64,000 nt of DNA from Hoeflea_A sp965228435 (GTDB taxonomy: Bacteria > Pseudomonadota > Alphaproteobacteria > Rhizobiales > Rhizobiaceae), in assembly GCA_965228435.1 (NCBI GenBank), contig OZ245818.1, positions 7,626,001-7,690,000 of the forward strand, read 5' to 3'. Of the stretch, positions 44,380-54,183 are shown in pieces; the stretch's first letter is position 1, and the number at the start of each line of letters is the position of its first letter. The notes beneath the pieces are model-generated. The model was not told where the DNA came from, did no database searches, and saw only the letters and a program-made list of their open reading frames with translations. Both the position numbers and the translations under genes were made by a program.

Positions 44380-45975
44380 GTGGTGATCTGGTTCACGACC
44401 CTGTTTCTGTTGGCATTGGCGATCGTCCTCGGGGCGTGGTTTCTGCACCGGTACTTCGCCAAGGCAACGCTGGAAACCGCCTTGGTGCGGACTGGCCTGG
44501 GCGGCCGGAAAGTCGTCATTGACGGTGGCTGCCTGGCCCTGCCCATTTTCCACCGGCTCCAGAAGGTCTCAATGGCGGCCATCGTCGTTCCGGTGAGCCG
44601 GAGCGCTGCCCATGCGGTGATGTGCAAGGATCAGCTGCGCGCCGACATCGCCATGGAATTCGAGCTCAGGGTCGAGCCTTCAGCGGGGGGAATTTCCACA
44701 GCCGCACAGTCGTTTGGCATGCGCATATCGCGACCCGGCGAAGCGACCCAGGAACTTTTGACCGGCATTCTGATCGACGCGATCCAGAACACCGCCGCCA
44801 GCCGCAAACTTGACGATATTCACATGGACCGCACCGGTTTTGCGCAGCAGGTGGCGGATGCTGTGTCGGAGCGGGTGTCGCGGCTTGGTCTTCAGCTTGT
44901 GTCCGCCTCACTGGTGTCGGCCGATCAGGCCGCCCTCGCCCAGCACGACGAAAACAACGCCTTTCAGGCCCAGGGCATGCGCAGGCTGGCCGAAATGATC
45001 GCGGAACAACGCAAGGCGCGGGTGGCCGTGGAAACGGCGACCGAAATCGCAATCCGCGAAAGCCGCCTGGCGCAGCATCAGCGCCAGCTGGAAATCCAGA
45101 GAACCGAACAGGAAGCGGACATCGCCCAGCGCGAGCATTTTTCGAGGCTTGAGGCGGAATCCGAGGCGCGCTCCGAGCGGGCACGTGCCGAGGCCGGCCT
45201 CGTTTCGGAAACTGCCCGGATCGACAAGGAACGCCGGGCAAAGGAGGCGCAGGTCGCCAGCGACGAGGCCCTGCGCAAATCCGAGATGCAGGCGGTGTTG
45301 TCGCTGGAAGAGACCAAGATCGACAACGATATCCAGCTTGCCAGGCGGCGTGCCGAGGAGGCAGCGGAAAAGGCCAAGGAAGAAGAAGCCAAGGCACAGG
45401 TCATCCTCGCCGCCGAGCACGTGCAGGCGCAAAAGGAGCGGGCGATCGCCGAACGCCAGCGCGAGGTTGCACGCCTCAACCAGCAGAAGGACATCGAGCT
45501 CGAGAACGCACGCGTCAAGAGCGAGGTCGACACACTGATCGCACAGGCCAAGGCCGACGCGACGGTCACCTCCGCACAGGCGGACGCCGAGAAAACCCGC
45601 ATGGAAGCGGAGGCCGCAGGACGGGCCGCACTTTATTCGGCTGAAAATTCGTTGAGCGATGCCGTTATCCGCATGCGCCTGGAAGAGCGCAGGCTCGACC
45701 GGATGCCGGACATCATGACCCAGATGATGAAGCCGGTCGAAAAGATCGATTCCATTCGCATCAACCAAATTGGCGGCCTCGGCGCGGAAACCAAAGATGA
45801 CGGTTCAGGAAACGCCTTCGGGTCTGCAATGGACCAGATCCTCGGCATGGCCGTGCGCCTGCCGGCCATGAAGCAGCTTGGCGAGGAGATTGGGCTCGAT
45901 TTCGACGCTCAACTCGCTGGCCGGACGGCAGATTTCGCGAACCGCATCAAACCGAAAGACGACGATAAAGCGTGA
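44380..45975 (+). CDS. Flotillin-like SPFH-domain membrane protein
   Basis: A 531-residue protein with one N-terminal transmembrane helix, an SPFH-like region (about 30-200), a long Ala/Glu/Arg-rich coiled coil (about 210-430), and a C-terminal tail. That is the flotillin/YqiK layout, with the helix GTG start at 44380. Flotillins organise membrane microdomains and stabilise membrane complexes. Its position as first gene of an ABC uptake operon, after the MarR-type sites, is unusual and may link it to transporter assembly. The link is inferred. Confidence 0.82.
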   Translation: MVIWFTTLFLLALAIVLGAWFLHRYFAKATLETALVRTGLGGRKVVIDGGCLALPIFHRLQKVSMAAIVVPVSRSAAHAVMCKDQLRADIAMEFELRVEPSAGGISTAAQSFGMRISRPGEATQELLTGILIDAIQNTAASRKLDDIHMDRTGFAQQVADAVSERVSRLGLQLVSASLVSADQAALAQHDENNAFQAQGMRRLAEMIAEQRKARVAVETATEIAIRESRLAQHQRQLEIQRTEQEADIAQREHFSRLEAESEARSERARAEAGLVSETARIDKERRAKEAQVASDEALRKSEMQAVLSLEETKIDNDIQLARRRAEEAAEKAKEEEAKAQVILAAEHVQAQKERAIAERQREVARLNQQKDIELENARVKSEVDTLIAQAKADATVTSAQADAEKTRMEAEAAGRAALYSAENSLSDAVIRMRLEERRLDRMPDIMTQMMKPVEKIDSIRINQIGGLGAETKDDGSGNAFGSAMDQILGMAVRLPAMKQLGEEIGLDFDAQLAGRTADFANRIKPKDDDKA

Positions 45976-46020
45976 CGCTCATTGCGCACGCAGGGACCAC
46001 GGAAGCAAGGGAGGAATTCC

Positions 46021-47244
46021 ATGTCGATCAACAGAAGAATGTTCGTCGGAGGCACGGCTGCACTGGCGGGGACACTGGCGTTGCCGCGGGTGGCATTGTC
46101 AGCCGATACAATTAAACTTGGGTCGGTGCTCGACACATCGGGCATCTTTGATGCCTACGGCAAGCCGATGGACATGGCGATGCGCCTCGCCGTGGACGAA
46201 ATCAACGCTGATGGCGGTCTGCTCGGCAAGAAAGTCGAAGTCGTCGCCTACGACACCCAGTCCGACATGGCGCTCTACACCCAATACGGCCAGCAATTGA
46301 CCCGCCAGGACAAGGTCGACGTGGTTCACGGCGGCATTCTATCGGCATCGCGGGAAGCAATCCGCCAGACCATGCGCAAGACCAAGACCTTGTACTTCTA
46401 CAACGTGCTTTATGAAGGCGGTGTCTGCGACCGCAACATCTTCATCAACGGGGTGACTCCGGCCCAGCAGGTCGAGGTGCTCGTTCCCCATGCTCTCGGC
46501 AAAGCGGGCGGCAAGAAGGTCTACATCCTGGCGGCCGACTACAATTACGGCCAGATCACGGCCCGCTGGATCCAGAAATATGTTGCCGACAATGGCGGTG
46601 AAACCGTTGCCACCGATTTCTTCCCGCTCGATGTCGCCGACTTCGGTTCGACCATCGCCCGGGTGCAGACGGAAGCTCCTGATTTGGTGATCGCACCGCT
46701 GGTCGGGGGAGCGCATTTGTCGTTCTTCCGTCAATGGGCAGCTGCCGGCATGAAGGACCGAATTCCGCTGGCCTCCACCACCATGGGTGTCGGCAACGAG
46801 CACAAGGTGCTGACGCCAGAAGAAGGCAACGGCATCATGGTCGCCTACAATTACAGCCAGGAGCTCGACACACCGGCGAACCGCGCCTTCAAGGAAAAAT
46901 GGGCCGGCGCCTACGGCGACACAAGTTCGATCCACGAGATCGCCGTGTCCAATTATCAAGGTGTGCACACCTGGGCGGAGGCGGTTCGAAAGGCAGGCTC
47001 GATGGATCGCGATGCCATAATCGCGGTGCTGGAGACCGGCCTTTCCATTGACGGGCCGGCTGGCAAGGTGACAGTCGACCCCAAGACCCATCATGCGGTT
47101 CTCGACGTCCACCTCATGGAGATCGACAACCAGGGTATGAAAGTCGTCGAAACGCTGCCGCAACGGCAGCCGATCGACACCCAGGCCGTCTGCGACCTTG
47201 CGGCCAAACCGAACGACAACACCCAGTACGAAATCAAGATCTGA
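46021..47244 (+). CDS. ABC transporter substrate-binding protein, urea/amide type
   Basis: This 407-residue exported binding protein starts at the ATG at 46021 after GGGAGGA. A twin-arginine-like signal (NRRMFVGGTAALAGTLALPRVALSA) is followed by the branched-chain/urea-type fold (IKLGSVLDTSGIFDAYGKPMDMAMRLAVDEINADGG). It resembles FmdD/UrtA receptors and supplies the downstream permeases. The ligand is probably a small amide, given the fused amidase; this is inferred. Confidence 0.85.
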   Translation: MSINRRMFVGGTAALAGTLALPRVALSADTIKLGSVLDTSGIFDAYGKPMDMAMRLAVDEINADGGLLGKKVEVVAYDTQSDMALYTQYGQQLTRQDKVDVVHGGILSASREAIRQTMRKTKTLYFYNVLYEGGVCDRNIFINGVTPAQQVEVLVPHALGKAGGKKVYILAADYNYGQITARWIQKYVADNGGETVATDFFPLDVADFGSTIARVQTEAPDLVIAPLVGGAHLSFFRQWAAAGMKDRIPLASTTMGVGNEHKVLTPEEGNGIMVAYNYSQELDTPANRAFKEKWAGAYGDTSSIHEIAVSNYQGVHTWAEAVRKAGSMDRDAIIAVLETGLSIDGPAGKVTVDPKTHHAVLDVHLMEIDNQGMKVVETLPQRQPIDTQAVCDLAAKPNDNTQYEIKI

Positions 47245-47328
47245 CCCTCCCGGGACTGAGGTCGGGGCGGCTTTTGCCGCCCTGACCGAGACCGGAACGC
47301 CCTGCCCGACAACGCGACGACCCGGACA

Positions 47329-48195
47329 ATGGATTTCTTTTTTGTCATTGCAGTGGAAATTCTCTACGCCATCGCCTCGCTGGTTCTGATCAGCGCCGGG
47401 CTGGCGATCGTTTTCGGCATGATGAAGGTCATCAATCTCGCCCATGGCGAGTTCATGATGATGGGCGGCTACGCGGCCATTACCGCCGTCAACCTGGGCG
47501 TCAACGTCTTTGTTGCAATGATCGTCGTTGCACCCCTCGTCGTCGGGCTGATCGGCCTGGTGGTTGAGAGGCTGGTCATCCGCCATCTGTATGGCCGACT
47601 GGTGGACACAATGCTGGCGACCTGGGGGCTGAGCCTGTTCTTCATCGGCGTCGTCACCATGATATTCGGGAACACGACCACCGGAATCTCGACACCAATT
47701 GCCGGATTTGCGGTCGGCAACTACCAGATCAACGGCTACAATTTCTTCGTCATCCTGGTCGCGGTCATCCTTGTTGTATTGATGCTCCTGGTGCTGCGTT
47801 CTACCCGGCTTGGATTGATCGCACGGGGCACCATGCAGCGATCGGACATGGCTTCAGCGCTCGGTTACAGCCCCGACCGCATCTACATGGCGACATTCTT
47901 TTGCGGTTCGGCCCTGTCGGGGCTTGCCGGCGCCGTCTTCGCGCCGCTTGTCGGCCTCGTGCCCGCCTCTGGTGGCACTTACATCGCCAAGGCATTCATC
48001 ACGGTTATTGCCGGCGGACCATCGCTGATCGCCGGTCTGGTCAGCAGCTCCGGATTGTTCGGGCTGGTCAATCAGGTCTTCACCTTCGCTGTCTCGCCTG
48101 TCATTGGCGAAGTGGCGCTGCTGGTCGCCGCTGTCATTCTGCTGCGCCTGCTGCCGCAAGGTGTCACCGGACGGTTCTTCAGGCGGTCGCTATGA
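47329..48195 (+). CDS. ABC transporter permease, LivH/UrtB type
   Basis: This 288-residue branched-chain-amino-acid/urea-type permease has LivH-family stretches (GLAIVFGMMKVINLAHGEFMMMGGYAA, GLVVERLVIRHLYGR) and several transmembrane helices. It is the first of the two permeases and overlaps the next gene by ATGA. The RBS is weak, so translation may depend on the upstream gene. Confidence 0.92.
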   Translation: MDFFFVIAVEILYAIASLVLISAGLAIVFGMMKVINLAHGEFMMMGGYAAITAVNLGVNVFVAMIVVAPLVVGLIGLVVERLVIRHLYGRLVDTMLATWGLSLFFIGVVTMIFGNTTTGISTPIAGFAVGNYQINGYNFFVILVAVILVVLMLLVLRSTRLGLIARGTMQRSDMASALGYSPDRIYMATFFCGSALSGLAGAVFAPLVGLVPASGGTYIAKAFITVIAGGPSLIAGLVSSSGLFGLVNQVFTFAVSPVIGEVALLVAAVILLRLLPQGVTGRFFRRSL

Positions 48196-49229
48196 TGTCG
48201 GATTGGCGCAAAGACGCGATCGTCACCATCGTCGTGGCGGCCCTGGCGATCTGGCTCCTGCCCTACGCCATCAGCACCTATACCCTGACCATCCTGGTGA
48301 TCTACGGCATGCTGGCATTCAGCCTCGGTCTGATCTGGGGTTTCGGCGGCATCCTGTGCTTCGGACAGGCGGCGTTCTTTGGGCTCGGCGCCTACACCTA
48401 TGCCATCGCGGCCATCAATCTGGGCGAGAGCACAGTGCCAATGGTGCTTGCCATCCTGCTGCCGTTCGGCTTCGCGGCAATCCTCGGCGCCATGATGTTC
48501 TACGGCCGTTTGACGGATGTCTATCTCGGGGTGATCACGCTGGTGGTCACCTTGATCCTGTTCAAGTTCATGAACTCGACCGCCGGGCCGCAATACGTAA
48601 TCGGAAATGCCCGCCTCGGCGGGTTCAACGGCATTCCAGGTTTCCAGACCCTCAATGTGCCAGGCGATCCGCAAGCCTACATCTATGGTGACGCGCTCTT
48701 TTATGTCTGTGCCGTGTGCCTGCTCATCGTTTACCTGCTGGTTACGGTGCTTCTTCGCTCTTCCTTCGGGCGCATCGCGGTCGGCATCCGCGAAAATGAA
48801 ACCCGAATTGCACTGCTTGGCTTTGATGTGCGGGCGCGCAAGACCCTGTTGTTTGCCATTGGGGCCGCAATAGCCGGCTTTGCCGGGGCGCTGTTTGCCA
48901 ATTGGGGCGAAATCGTCACTCCCAATCTGTTCTCCCTCGGCCAGTCGGCGGAGATCATCGTCTGGTGCATTGTCGGCGGTCTTGGCACCCGGCTGGGGCC
49001 GATTCTCGGCGCCGCCGGGCTGGCCTACCTGAAATTCCTGCTCGGTCAGCAAACGCTGGTCGACAACACCGTCATCACCGGGCTCATACTGGTCCTGTTC
49101 GTTTTGTTTCTGCCGGGTGGCCTCGTACCGGCCGTCGCCAGAGTCTGGACCGTCAGCTTCGGGCGTCTGCCGCGGCGGCGACTGCGCCGGGGCCGCAAGC
49201 TCAGGGACCGGGAGCGGGCCTATGGCTGA
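48192..49229 (+). CDS. ABC transporter permease, LivM/UrtC type
   Basis: The 345-residue partner permease begins at the ATG in the ATGA overlap (48192). Its helices and the LivM-type pattern YGMLAFSLGLIWGFGGILCFGQAAFFGLGAYTYA support the family. A long frame extension into the previous gene from 47901 is a shadow and is not used. It overlaps the ATPase gene by 8 bp. Confidence 0.93.
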   Translation: MMSDWRKDAIVTIVVAALAIWLLPYAISTYTLTILVIYGMLAFSLGLIWGFGGILCFGQAAFFGLGAYTYAIAAINLGESTVPMVLAILLPFGFAAILGAMMFYGRLTDVYLGVITLVVTLILFKFMNSTAGPQYVIGNARLGGFNGIPGFQTLNVPGDPQAYIYGDALFYVCAVCLLIVYLLVTVLLRSSFGRIAVGIRENETRIALLGFDVRARKTLLFAIGAAIAGFAGALFANWGEIVTPNLFSLGQSAEIIVWCIVGGLGTRLGPILGAAGLAYLKFLLGQQTLVDNTVITGLILVLFVLFLPGGLVPAVARVWTVSFGRLPRRRLRRGRKLRDRERAYG

Positions 49230-49938
49230 GGTGGTTCTGGAAACCAACGGCCTGACAATGCGCTTCGGCGGCGTGGTCGCAGCGGATCACATCGACTTTG
49301 CACTGAAAGCTCGAGAATTGCGGTGCCTGATCGGTCCGAATGGTGCCGGCAAATCCACGTTCTTCAAGTGTGTCACCGGCCTGTTGTCGCCAAGCGAAGG
49401 ACAGGTGTTCATGCGCGGACAGGAAACCACGGGCTGGCACCCCCATGAAATCGCCTCGCTCGGCGTCGGCATCAAGACCCAGGTGCCGAATGTTATGGAC
49501 GGGCTCAGCGTCTTCGAGAACATCTGGATCGCCGCCCGACGTTTCGTTCAGGCCGACGAGGCCAACCAAAGAACCGGCGAGATCATCGATCGGTTGGCGC
49601 TCGGACCGATCGCCCGCACGGATCTCGGTCGTCTGGCCCATGGCGAACGCCAACGGGTGGAGTTGGGCATGGTCGTCGTTGCCGATCCATGGCTTGTCCT
49701 GCTGGACGAGCCAGCCGCCGGCATGAGCGCCACCGACATAGAGCGCATGTCCGCGATCATCGACGACATCACCAGGCGGGCCGCCGTCATCGTGGTCGAA
49801 CACGACATGCAGTTTATTCGCTCGATCGCGGAAAAGGTCACAGTTTTTCACCAGGGGGCCATCCTCGTTGAAGATCACGTGGAGGCGGTGATGTCAGACC
49901 CGTTGGTGCGCGATGTCTATCTCGGAAAGAAGGCCTGA
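49222..49938 (+). CDS. ABC transporter ATP-binding protein, LivG/UrtD type
   Basis: The 238-residue ATPase has Walker A GPNGAGKST (about residues 38-46), a HGERQRVELGMV signature with the canonical LSGGQ degenerate, and Walker B LVLLDEPAAGMS. The ATG at 49222 lies inside the end of the permease gene. It forms the ATP-hydrolysing pair with the N-terminal half of the fused ATPase-amidase. Confidence 0.93.
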   Translation: MAEVVLETNGLTMRFGGVVAADHIDFALKARELRCLIGPNGAGKSTFFKCVTGLLSPSEGQVFMRGQETTGWHPHEIASLGVGIKTQVPNVMDGLSVFENIWIAARRFVQADEANQRTGEIIDRLALGPIARTDLGRLAHGERQRVELGMVVVADPWLVLLDEPAAGMSATDIERMSAIIDDITRRAAVIVVEHDMQFIRSIAEKVTVFHQGAILVEDHVEAVMSDPLVRDVYLGKKA

Positions 49939-49941
49939 CCG

Positions 49942-52317
49942 GTGCCCGACCAAGCAAACAACGTGCTGGATATCAAAGGCCTGTCCGGCGGGTACGGCAA
50001 GGTGCCGATCCTCCACGGCATCGACCTGCAGGTCGCCGAGGACGAGGTGGTTGGCATCCTCGGCCACAACGGTATGGGAAAGTCCACCCTCCTGAAAACC
50101 GTGATGGGCTTTCTTCCGGCCGGCTCCGGTGCCATTCGATTTGACGAAACCGATATTACCCGGTTGGCGCCGCATGAAAGAGCCGGGCTCGGCATTGGCT
50201 ATGTGCCCCAGGGGCGCGGCATCTTTCCGCAACTGACAGTGCGCGACAATTTGCGATTCGCCTGGCACGATTATGCCGGCGGCGATGAGCAGGATGTGCT
50301 TGACGCTGTGCTTGCCGACTTTCCCCGCCTGACAAGGCTACTTGATCGCGAGGGTGGAGCGCTCTCGGGTGGCGAACAGCAGTTGCTGGCGCTGGCCCGC
50401 AGTCTCATGGCTGACCCGGAGCTGCTGCTGCTCGACGAGCCAACGGAAGGCATTCAGCCATCGATCATCGAGGAAATGGCCGAAACGCTGAACGATTTGC
50501 GCCGACGGCGCGGTCTCTCGGTCCTGCTCGTTGAACAGAATTTCGATTTCATCGCCGACCTGTCCGACCGGGTTCTGGTTCTGGAGCGCGGCAGGATCGT
50601 CGGCGAACTGAGCCAGTCTGAATTGCTTGATCCGGCGAAGGTCAACCAGTTCCTGGGCTTCGGTGCCGCGCGAGCCACGCGAGCCCGACCCGCCACGGCG
50701 ACGGCTGAAAGCAGAACGGCCGCTACCGGCGACCAAAGCCATCACCGATCCAAAATCAAAACCGACCGCGAACCCGCGCGATCGCATCCATCCGAGGTCA
50801 GCGCCATGACAATCACCCGCCCTACCCTGTCGCAGATGCGTGACATGGCCACTCGCTTCGGGATGAACCTGAGTGATGCGGACCTGGAGGAGTATCGCGA
50901 GATCATGGAACCTTACATCCAGTCCTACGATCGACTGGACGCGACGCCGGACCACCTGCCCGAGGTGCGTTATCCACGATCTCCGGGATACTTCCCGGAC
51001 GCCACTGAAAACCCGCTGAACGCCTGGTACGTCAAGACCGATATCAAGGGCGCCGCCGACGGGCGGCTGCGCGGCAAACGCATTGCCCTGAAAGACACGA
51101 TCTGTCTGGCGGGCGTGCCGATGATGAACGGTTCCTCGATCATGGAGGGCTATACGCCCGAGATCGACGCAACCATCGTCACCCGCATGCTCGACGCCGG
51201 TGCAATCATTGCCGGCAAAGCCCACTGTGAGAACTTCTGCCTGTCCGGCGGCTCGCACACCGGTGCCAAAGGTCCTATCCACAATCCGTGGAAACACGGC
51301 TTCATGGCCGGCGGCTCGTCCGGTGGGTCTGCAGCCCTTGTCGCCGCGGGCGAAGTCGACATGGCAATCGCCGGCGACCAGGGTGGGTCGATCCGCATCC
51401 CGTCTTCAAATTGCGGCGTTTACGGCATGAAAGCAACGCACGGCTTGGTGCCCTACACGGGGGTGATGCCGATCGAACAGACCATTGACCACGTTGGCCC
51501 CGTCACCGCAAATGTCACCGACAATGCGTTGTTGCTGGAGGTGCTGGCCGGCGAAGACGGGCTCGACCCGCGGCAATATAAACCCAAGGTCTACCGCTAT
51601 ACGGAGGCACTGGGCCGCGGGGCTCAAGGTTTACGGATCGGTGTTCTGAAGGAAGGCTTCGCCCGCCCCGAAAGCGAAGCTGATGTCGATCAGAAGGTCA
51701 CGGCCGCGGTCGATCGTTTCCGCAACCTCGGCGCCCGCGTGGAGGAGATTTCGATTCCCGAGCACCTGCTGGCGGTGGACTGCTGGACCGCGATAACGCT
51801 GGAGGGCCTTCAGGATGGTATGATGCACGGACACTCCGCCGGCACCAACTACCGGGGGCTGTTCCTGCCGTCGATGATTGACCACATGGCGCAATGGCGG
51901 AACCGCGCCGACGAGCTCAGCCATTCGCTCAAGGTTTGCATGTTCCTGGGCGAGTATTTTCAGACACAGTATCGCGGCCGTTTCTACGGCAAGGGCCAGA
52001 ACCTCATGCGGCGGTGCAACGAGCGCTACCAGGAGGCCCTCAAACAGTTCGACCTGCTGTTGATGCCAACGCTGCCGATGAAGGCCCAGGAAATCCCACC
52101 GCCCAATTGTTCCATCAGCCTTTTTGTCGAGCGCGCCTTTCAGATGATCGGCAACACCGCACCGTTCAACGGCGGCCTGCCTGCGATGAACGTTCCCTGC
52201 GGGTTGAGCGATGGCCTGCCAATTGGCATGATGCTGGTGGGCCCAAATTACGGCGAACTGAAAATCTACCAGGCTGCCCACGCCTTTGAGCAAAGCGGCG
52301 ACTGGCGGACCATGTGA
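49942..52317 (+). CDS. In-frame fusion of LivF/UrtE-type ABC ATPase and amidase
   Basis: A single 791-codon ORF. Residues 1-240 form an ABC ATPase (Walker A GHNGMGKST, signature LSGGEQQLLALARSL, Walker B LLLLDEPTEG). A low-complexity basic/Ala-rich linker spans about 245-285. Residues 289-791 form an amidase-signature hydrolase with catalytic K384 (ALKDT), GGSSGGS at 457-463 and the nucleophile S483 in GDQGGSIRIP. A GAGGTCA ribosome site precedes an internal ATG at 50806, so free amidase (503 aa) may also be made. The enzyme probably frees ammonia and a carboxylic acid from the imported amide. Confidence 0.85.
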   Translation: MPDQANNVLDIKGLSGGYGKVPILHGIDLQVAEDEVVGILGHNGMGKSTLLKTVMGFLPAGSGAIRFDETDITRLAPHERAGLGIGYVPQGRGIFPQLTVRDNLRFAWHDYAGGDEQDVLDAVLADFPRLTRLLDREGGALSGGEQQLLALARSLMADPELLLLDEPTEGIQPSIIEEMAETLNDLRRRRGLSVLLVEQNFDFIADLSDRVLVLERGRIVGELSQSELLDPAKVNQFLGFGAARATRARPATATAESRTAATGDQSHHRSKIKTDREPARSHPSEVSAMTITRPTLSQMRDMATRFGMNLSDADLEEYREIMEPYIQSYDRLDATPDHLPEVRYPRSPGYFPDATENPLNAWYVKTDIKGAADGRLRGKRIALKDTICLAGVPMMNGSSIMEGYTPEIDATIVTRMLDAGAIIAGKAHCENFCLSGGSHTGAKGPIHNPWKHGFMAGGSSGGSAALVAAGEVDMAIAGDQGGSIRIPSSNCGVYGMKATHGLVPYTGVMPIEQTIDHVGPVTANVTDNALLLEVLAGEDGLDPRQYKPKVYRYTEALGRGAQGLRIGVLKEGFARPESEADVDQKVTAAVDRFRNLGARVEEISIPEHLLAVDCWTAITLEGLQDGMMHGHSAGTNYRGLFLPSMIDHMAQWRNRADELSHSLKVCMFLGEYFQTQYRGRFYGKGQNLMRRCNERYQEALKQFDLLLMPTLPMKAQEIPPPNCSISLFVERAFQMIGNTAPFNGGLPAMNVPCGLSDGLPIGMMLVGPNYGELKIYQAAHAFEQSGDWRTM

Positions 52318-52329
52318 GGAAACACAGGC

Positions 52330-54078
52330 ATGTCCATTCTGAACGAAAGCCTCTCGTCCCGGATCAAGGAGGTCGGAAGCGCCTCAGATACGACAGGCCG
52401 TGGCGGCGCGCCGCAGGATGGCAGTTCCTACGTTGCCGGCGCCAAGGAACCGGAGTTGCAATTTGTCACCATTCCACAGTTGCTGCGCGACTGTGTCTCA
52501 CGCTTCGGCCCCCGCGATGCCGTCATTATTCCGGGCCAGAACATTCGCCGCAGTTACTACGATTTCGATCGAGAGATAGATGAGCTGGCAACCGGATTCC
52601 TGGCGCTTGGGCTGGAAAAGGGAGACCGCGTCGGCATCTGGTCGCCAAACCGTTACGAGTGGCTGCTGACGCAGTTTGCCACGGCCCGCATTGGCGTCAT
52701 CCTCGTCAATATCAATCCGGCCTACCGGTTGTCCGAGGTCGAGTATGCGCTCAACAAGGTCGGCTGCAAGGTGCTGGTTGCCGCGGAGCGCTTCAAGACA
52801 TCCGAATATCTGGCGATGATCCGTCAACTGGCGCCGGAACTGGATCAAAGTGAACCGGGCCGGCTGCAATCGGAAAAACTGCCGCATTTGCGCCATGTGA
52901 TCGGTCTTTGTGCCGAGCCTGGGCCAGGCATTTTTGCATTTGACACGGTTCGCAAGCTTGGTGGACCGGCTCAGCAGTTGCGGTTGCCGGCCATCGATGC
53001 GGAACTCAACCCGGACGATGCCATCAACATTCAGTTCACTTCCGGCACGACGGGCGCGCCGAAGGGCGCGACGCTGTCGCATTACAATATTGCCAACAAT
53101 GCCCGGTTCGTGACCGACCGAATACTGCTGACCGAAGCGGACAGGCTGTGCATTCCCGTTCCGCTCTACCACTGCTTCGGCATGGTGATGGGCGTTCTTG
53201 GCGCCGTCAGCAAGGGTGCGGCCATGGTGTTTCCCGGCGAAGCGTTCGAGGCAAAAACCACACTGGACGTTCTGTCCGGTGAGCGCTGTACGGCAGTCTA
53301 TGGCGTGCCGACAATGTTTGTTGCCATGCTCGAAGAACTGCGCAACGGGACCTACGACCTCAGCAGCATGCGGACTGGCATCATGGCCGGAGCGCCCTGC
53401 CCCATCGAGGTGATGGAACGGGTCAACAACGAGATGAACATGGATCAGGTGACGATCTGCTACGGCATGACCGAGACCTCCCCGGTTTCATTTCAGAGTT
53501 TTGTCGACGATCCGGTCGACAAGCGCTGCAGCACGGTCGGGCGAATTCATCCGCACCTGGAAGTAAAGATCATCGACGAGACCGGAGCTATCGTTCCCGT
53601 CGGTCAGCAAGGCGAGCTCTGCACGCGCGGCTATTCCGTCATGAAGGGCTATTGGGACGACGACGAGCGGACCAGAGAGAGCATCCGCGACGGCTGGATG
53701 CACACCGGCGACCTGGCGACATTCGATGATGAAGGGTTTTGCGCCATCACGGGGCGGGTGAAGGACATGATCATCCGCGGCGGCGAGAACATCTATCCGC
53801 GAGAGATCGAGGAATTCCTGTTTCGTCATCCAAAGATCAGCGAAGTGCAAGTCTTCGGCATTCCGGACGAAAAATACGGTGAGGAAGTCTGCGCCTGGGT
53901 TATCGCGGCCCCGGACGCCGACCTGTCGAGCGATGAGGTGCGTGCGCATTGCGAGGGGCAGATCGCCCACTACAAGGTTCCGCGTCACATTCGGATCGTG
54001 GAAGAAATACCGATGACAATCACCGGCAAGCCGCAAAAGTTCGTGATGCGAGACCGAATGGTCGAAATTCTGAGCTGA
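52330..54078 (+). CDS. Acyl-CoA ligase (fatty-acyl-CoA synthetase family)
   Basis: This 582-residue ANL enzyme shows FTSGTTGAPKGATLSH, YGMTETSPVSF, GDLATFDDEGF, GRVKDMIIRGGENIYP and the C-terminal lysine in TGKPQKFVMRD. It starts 12 bp after the ATPase-amidase fusion, so amide hydrolysis and acid activation are probably coupled: amide, acid, acyl-CoA. Medium-chain acyl or arylacetate substrates are possible; the binding pocket cannot be judged from sequence. Confidence 0.88.
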   Translation: MSILNESLSSRIKEVGSASDTTGRGGAPQDGSSYVAGAKEPELQFVTIPQLLRDCVSRFGPRDAVIIPGQNIRRSYYDFDREIDELATGFLALGLEKGDRVGIWSPNRYEWLLTQFATARIGVILVNINPAYRLSEVEYALNKVGCKVLVAAERFKTSEYLAMIRQLAPELDQSEPGRLQSEKLPHLRHVIGLCAEPGPGIFAFDTVRKLGGPAQQLRLPAIDAELNPDDAINIQFTSGTTGAPKGATLSHYNIANNARFVTDRILLTEADRLCIPVPLYHCFGMVMGVLGAVSKGAAMVFPGEAFEAKTTLDVLSGERCTAVYGVPTMFVAMLEELRNGTYDLSSMRTGIMAGAPCPIEVMERVNNEMNMDQVTICYGMTETSPVSFQSFVDDPVDKRCSTVGRIHPHLEVKIIDETGAIVPVGQQGELCTRGYSVMKGYWDDDERTRESIRDGWMHTGDLATFDDEGFCAITGRVKDMIIRGGENIYPREIEEFLFRHPKISEVQVFGIPDEKYGEEVCAWVIAAPDADLSSDEVRAHCEGQIAHYKVPRHIRIVEEIPMTITGKPQKFVMRDRMVEILS

Positions 54079-54183
54079 TTTCTTACGATAGCATCTCGAA
54101 TTGCCATCGTGTTCCAACAGCTTGCGAACTGGTTCGGACACTCCGATTCAAGTCGCTCACAAACTGATTCAAGCGGGTTCAGT

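Noticed and set aside
46339..49247. Long minus-strand ORFs (46339-47586 and 48072-49247) opposite the ABC binding protein and permease
   Set aside because: Shadows of genuine plus-strand genes, with no family motifs.
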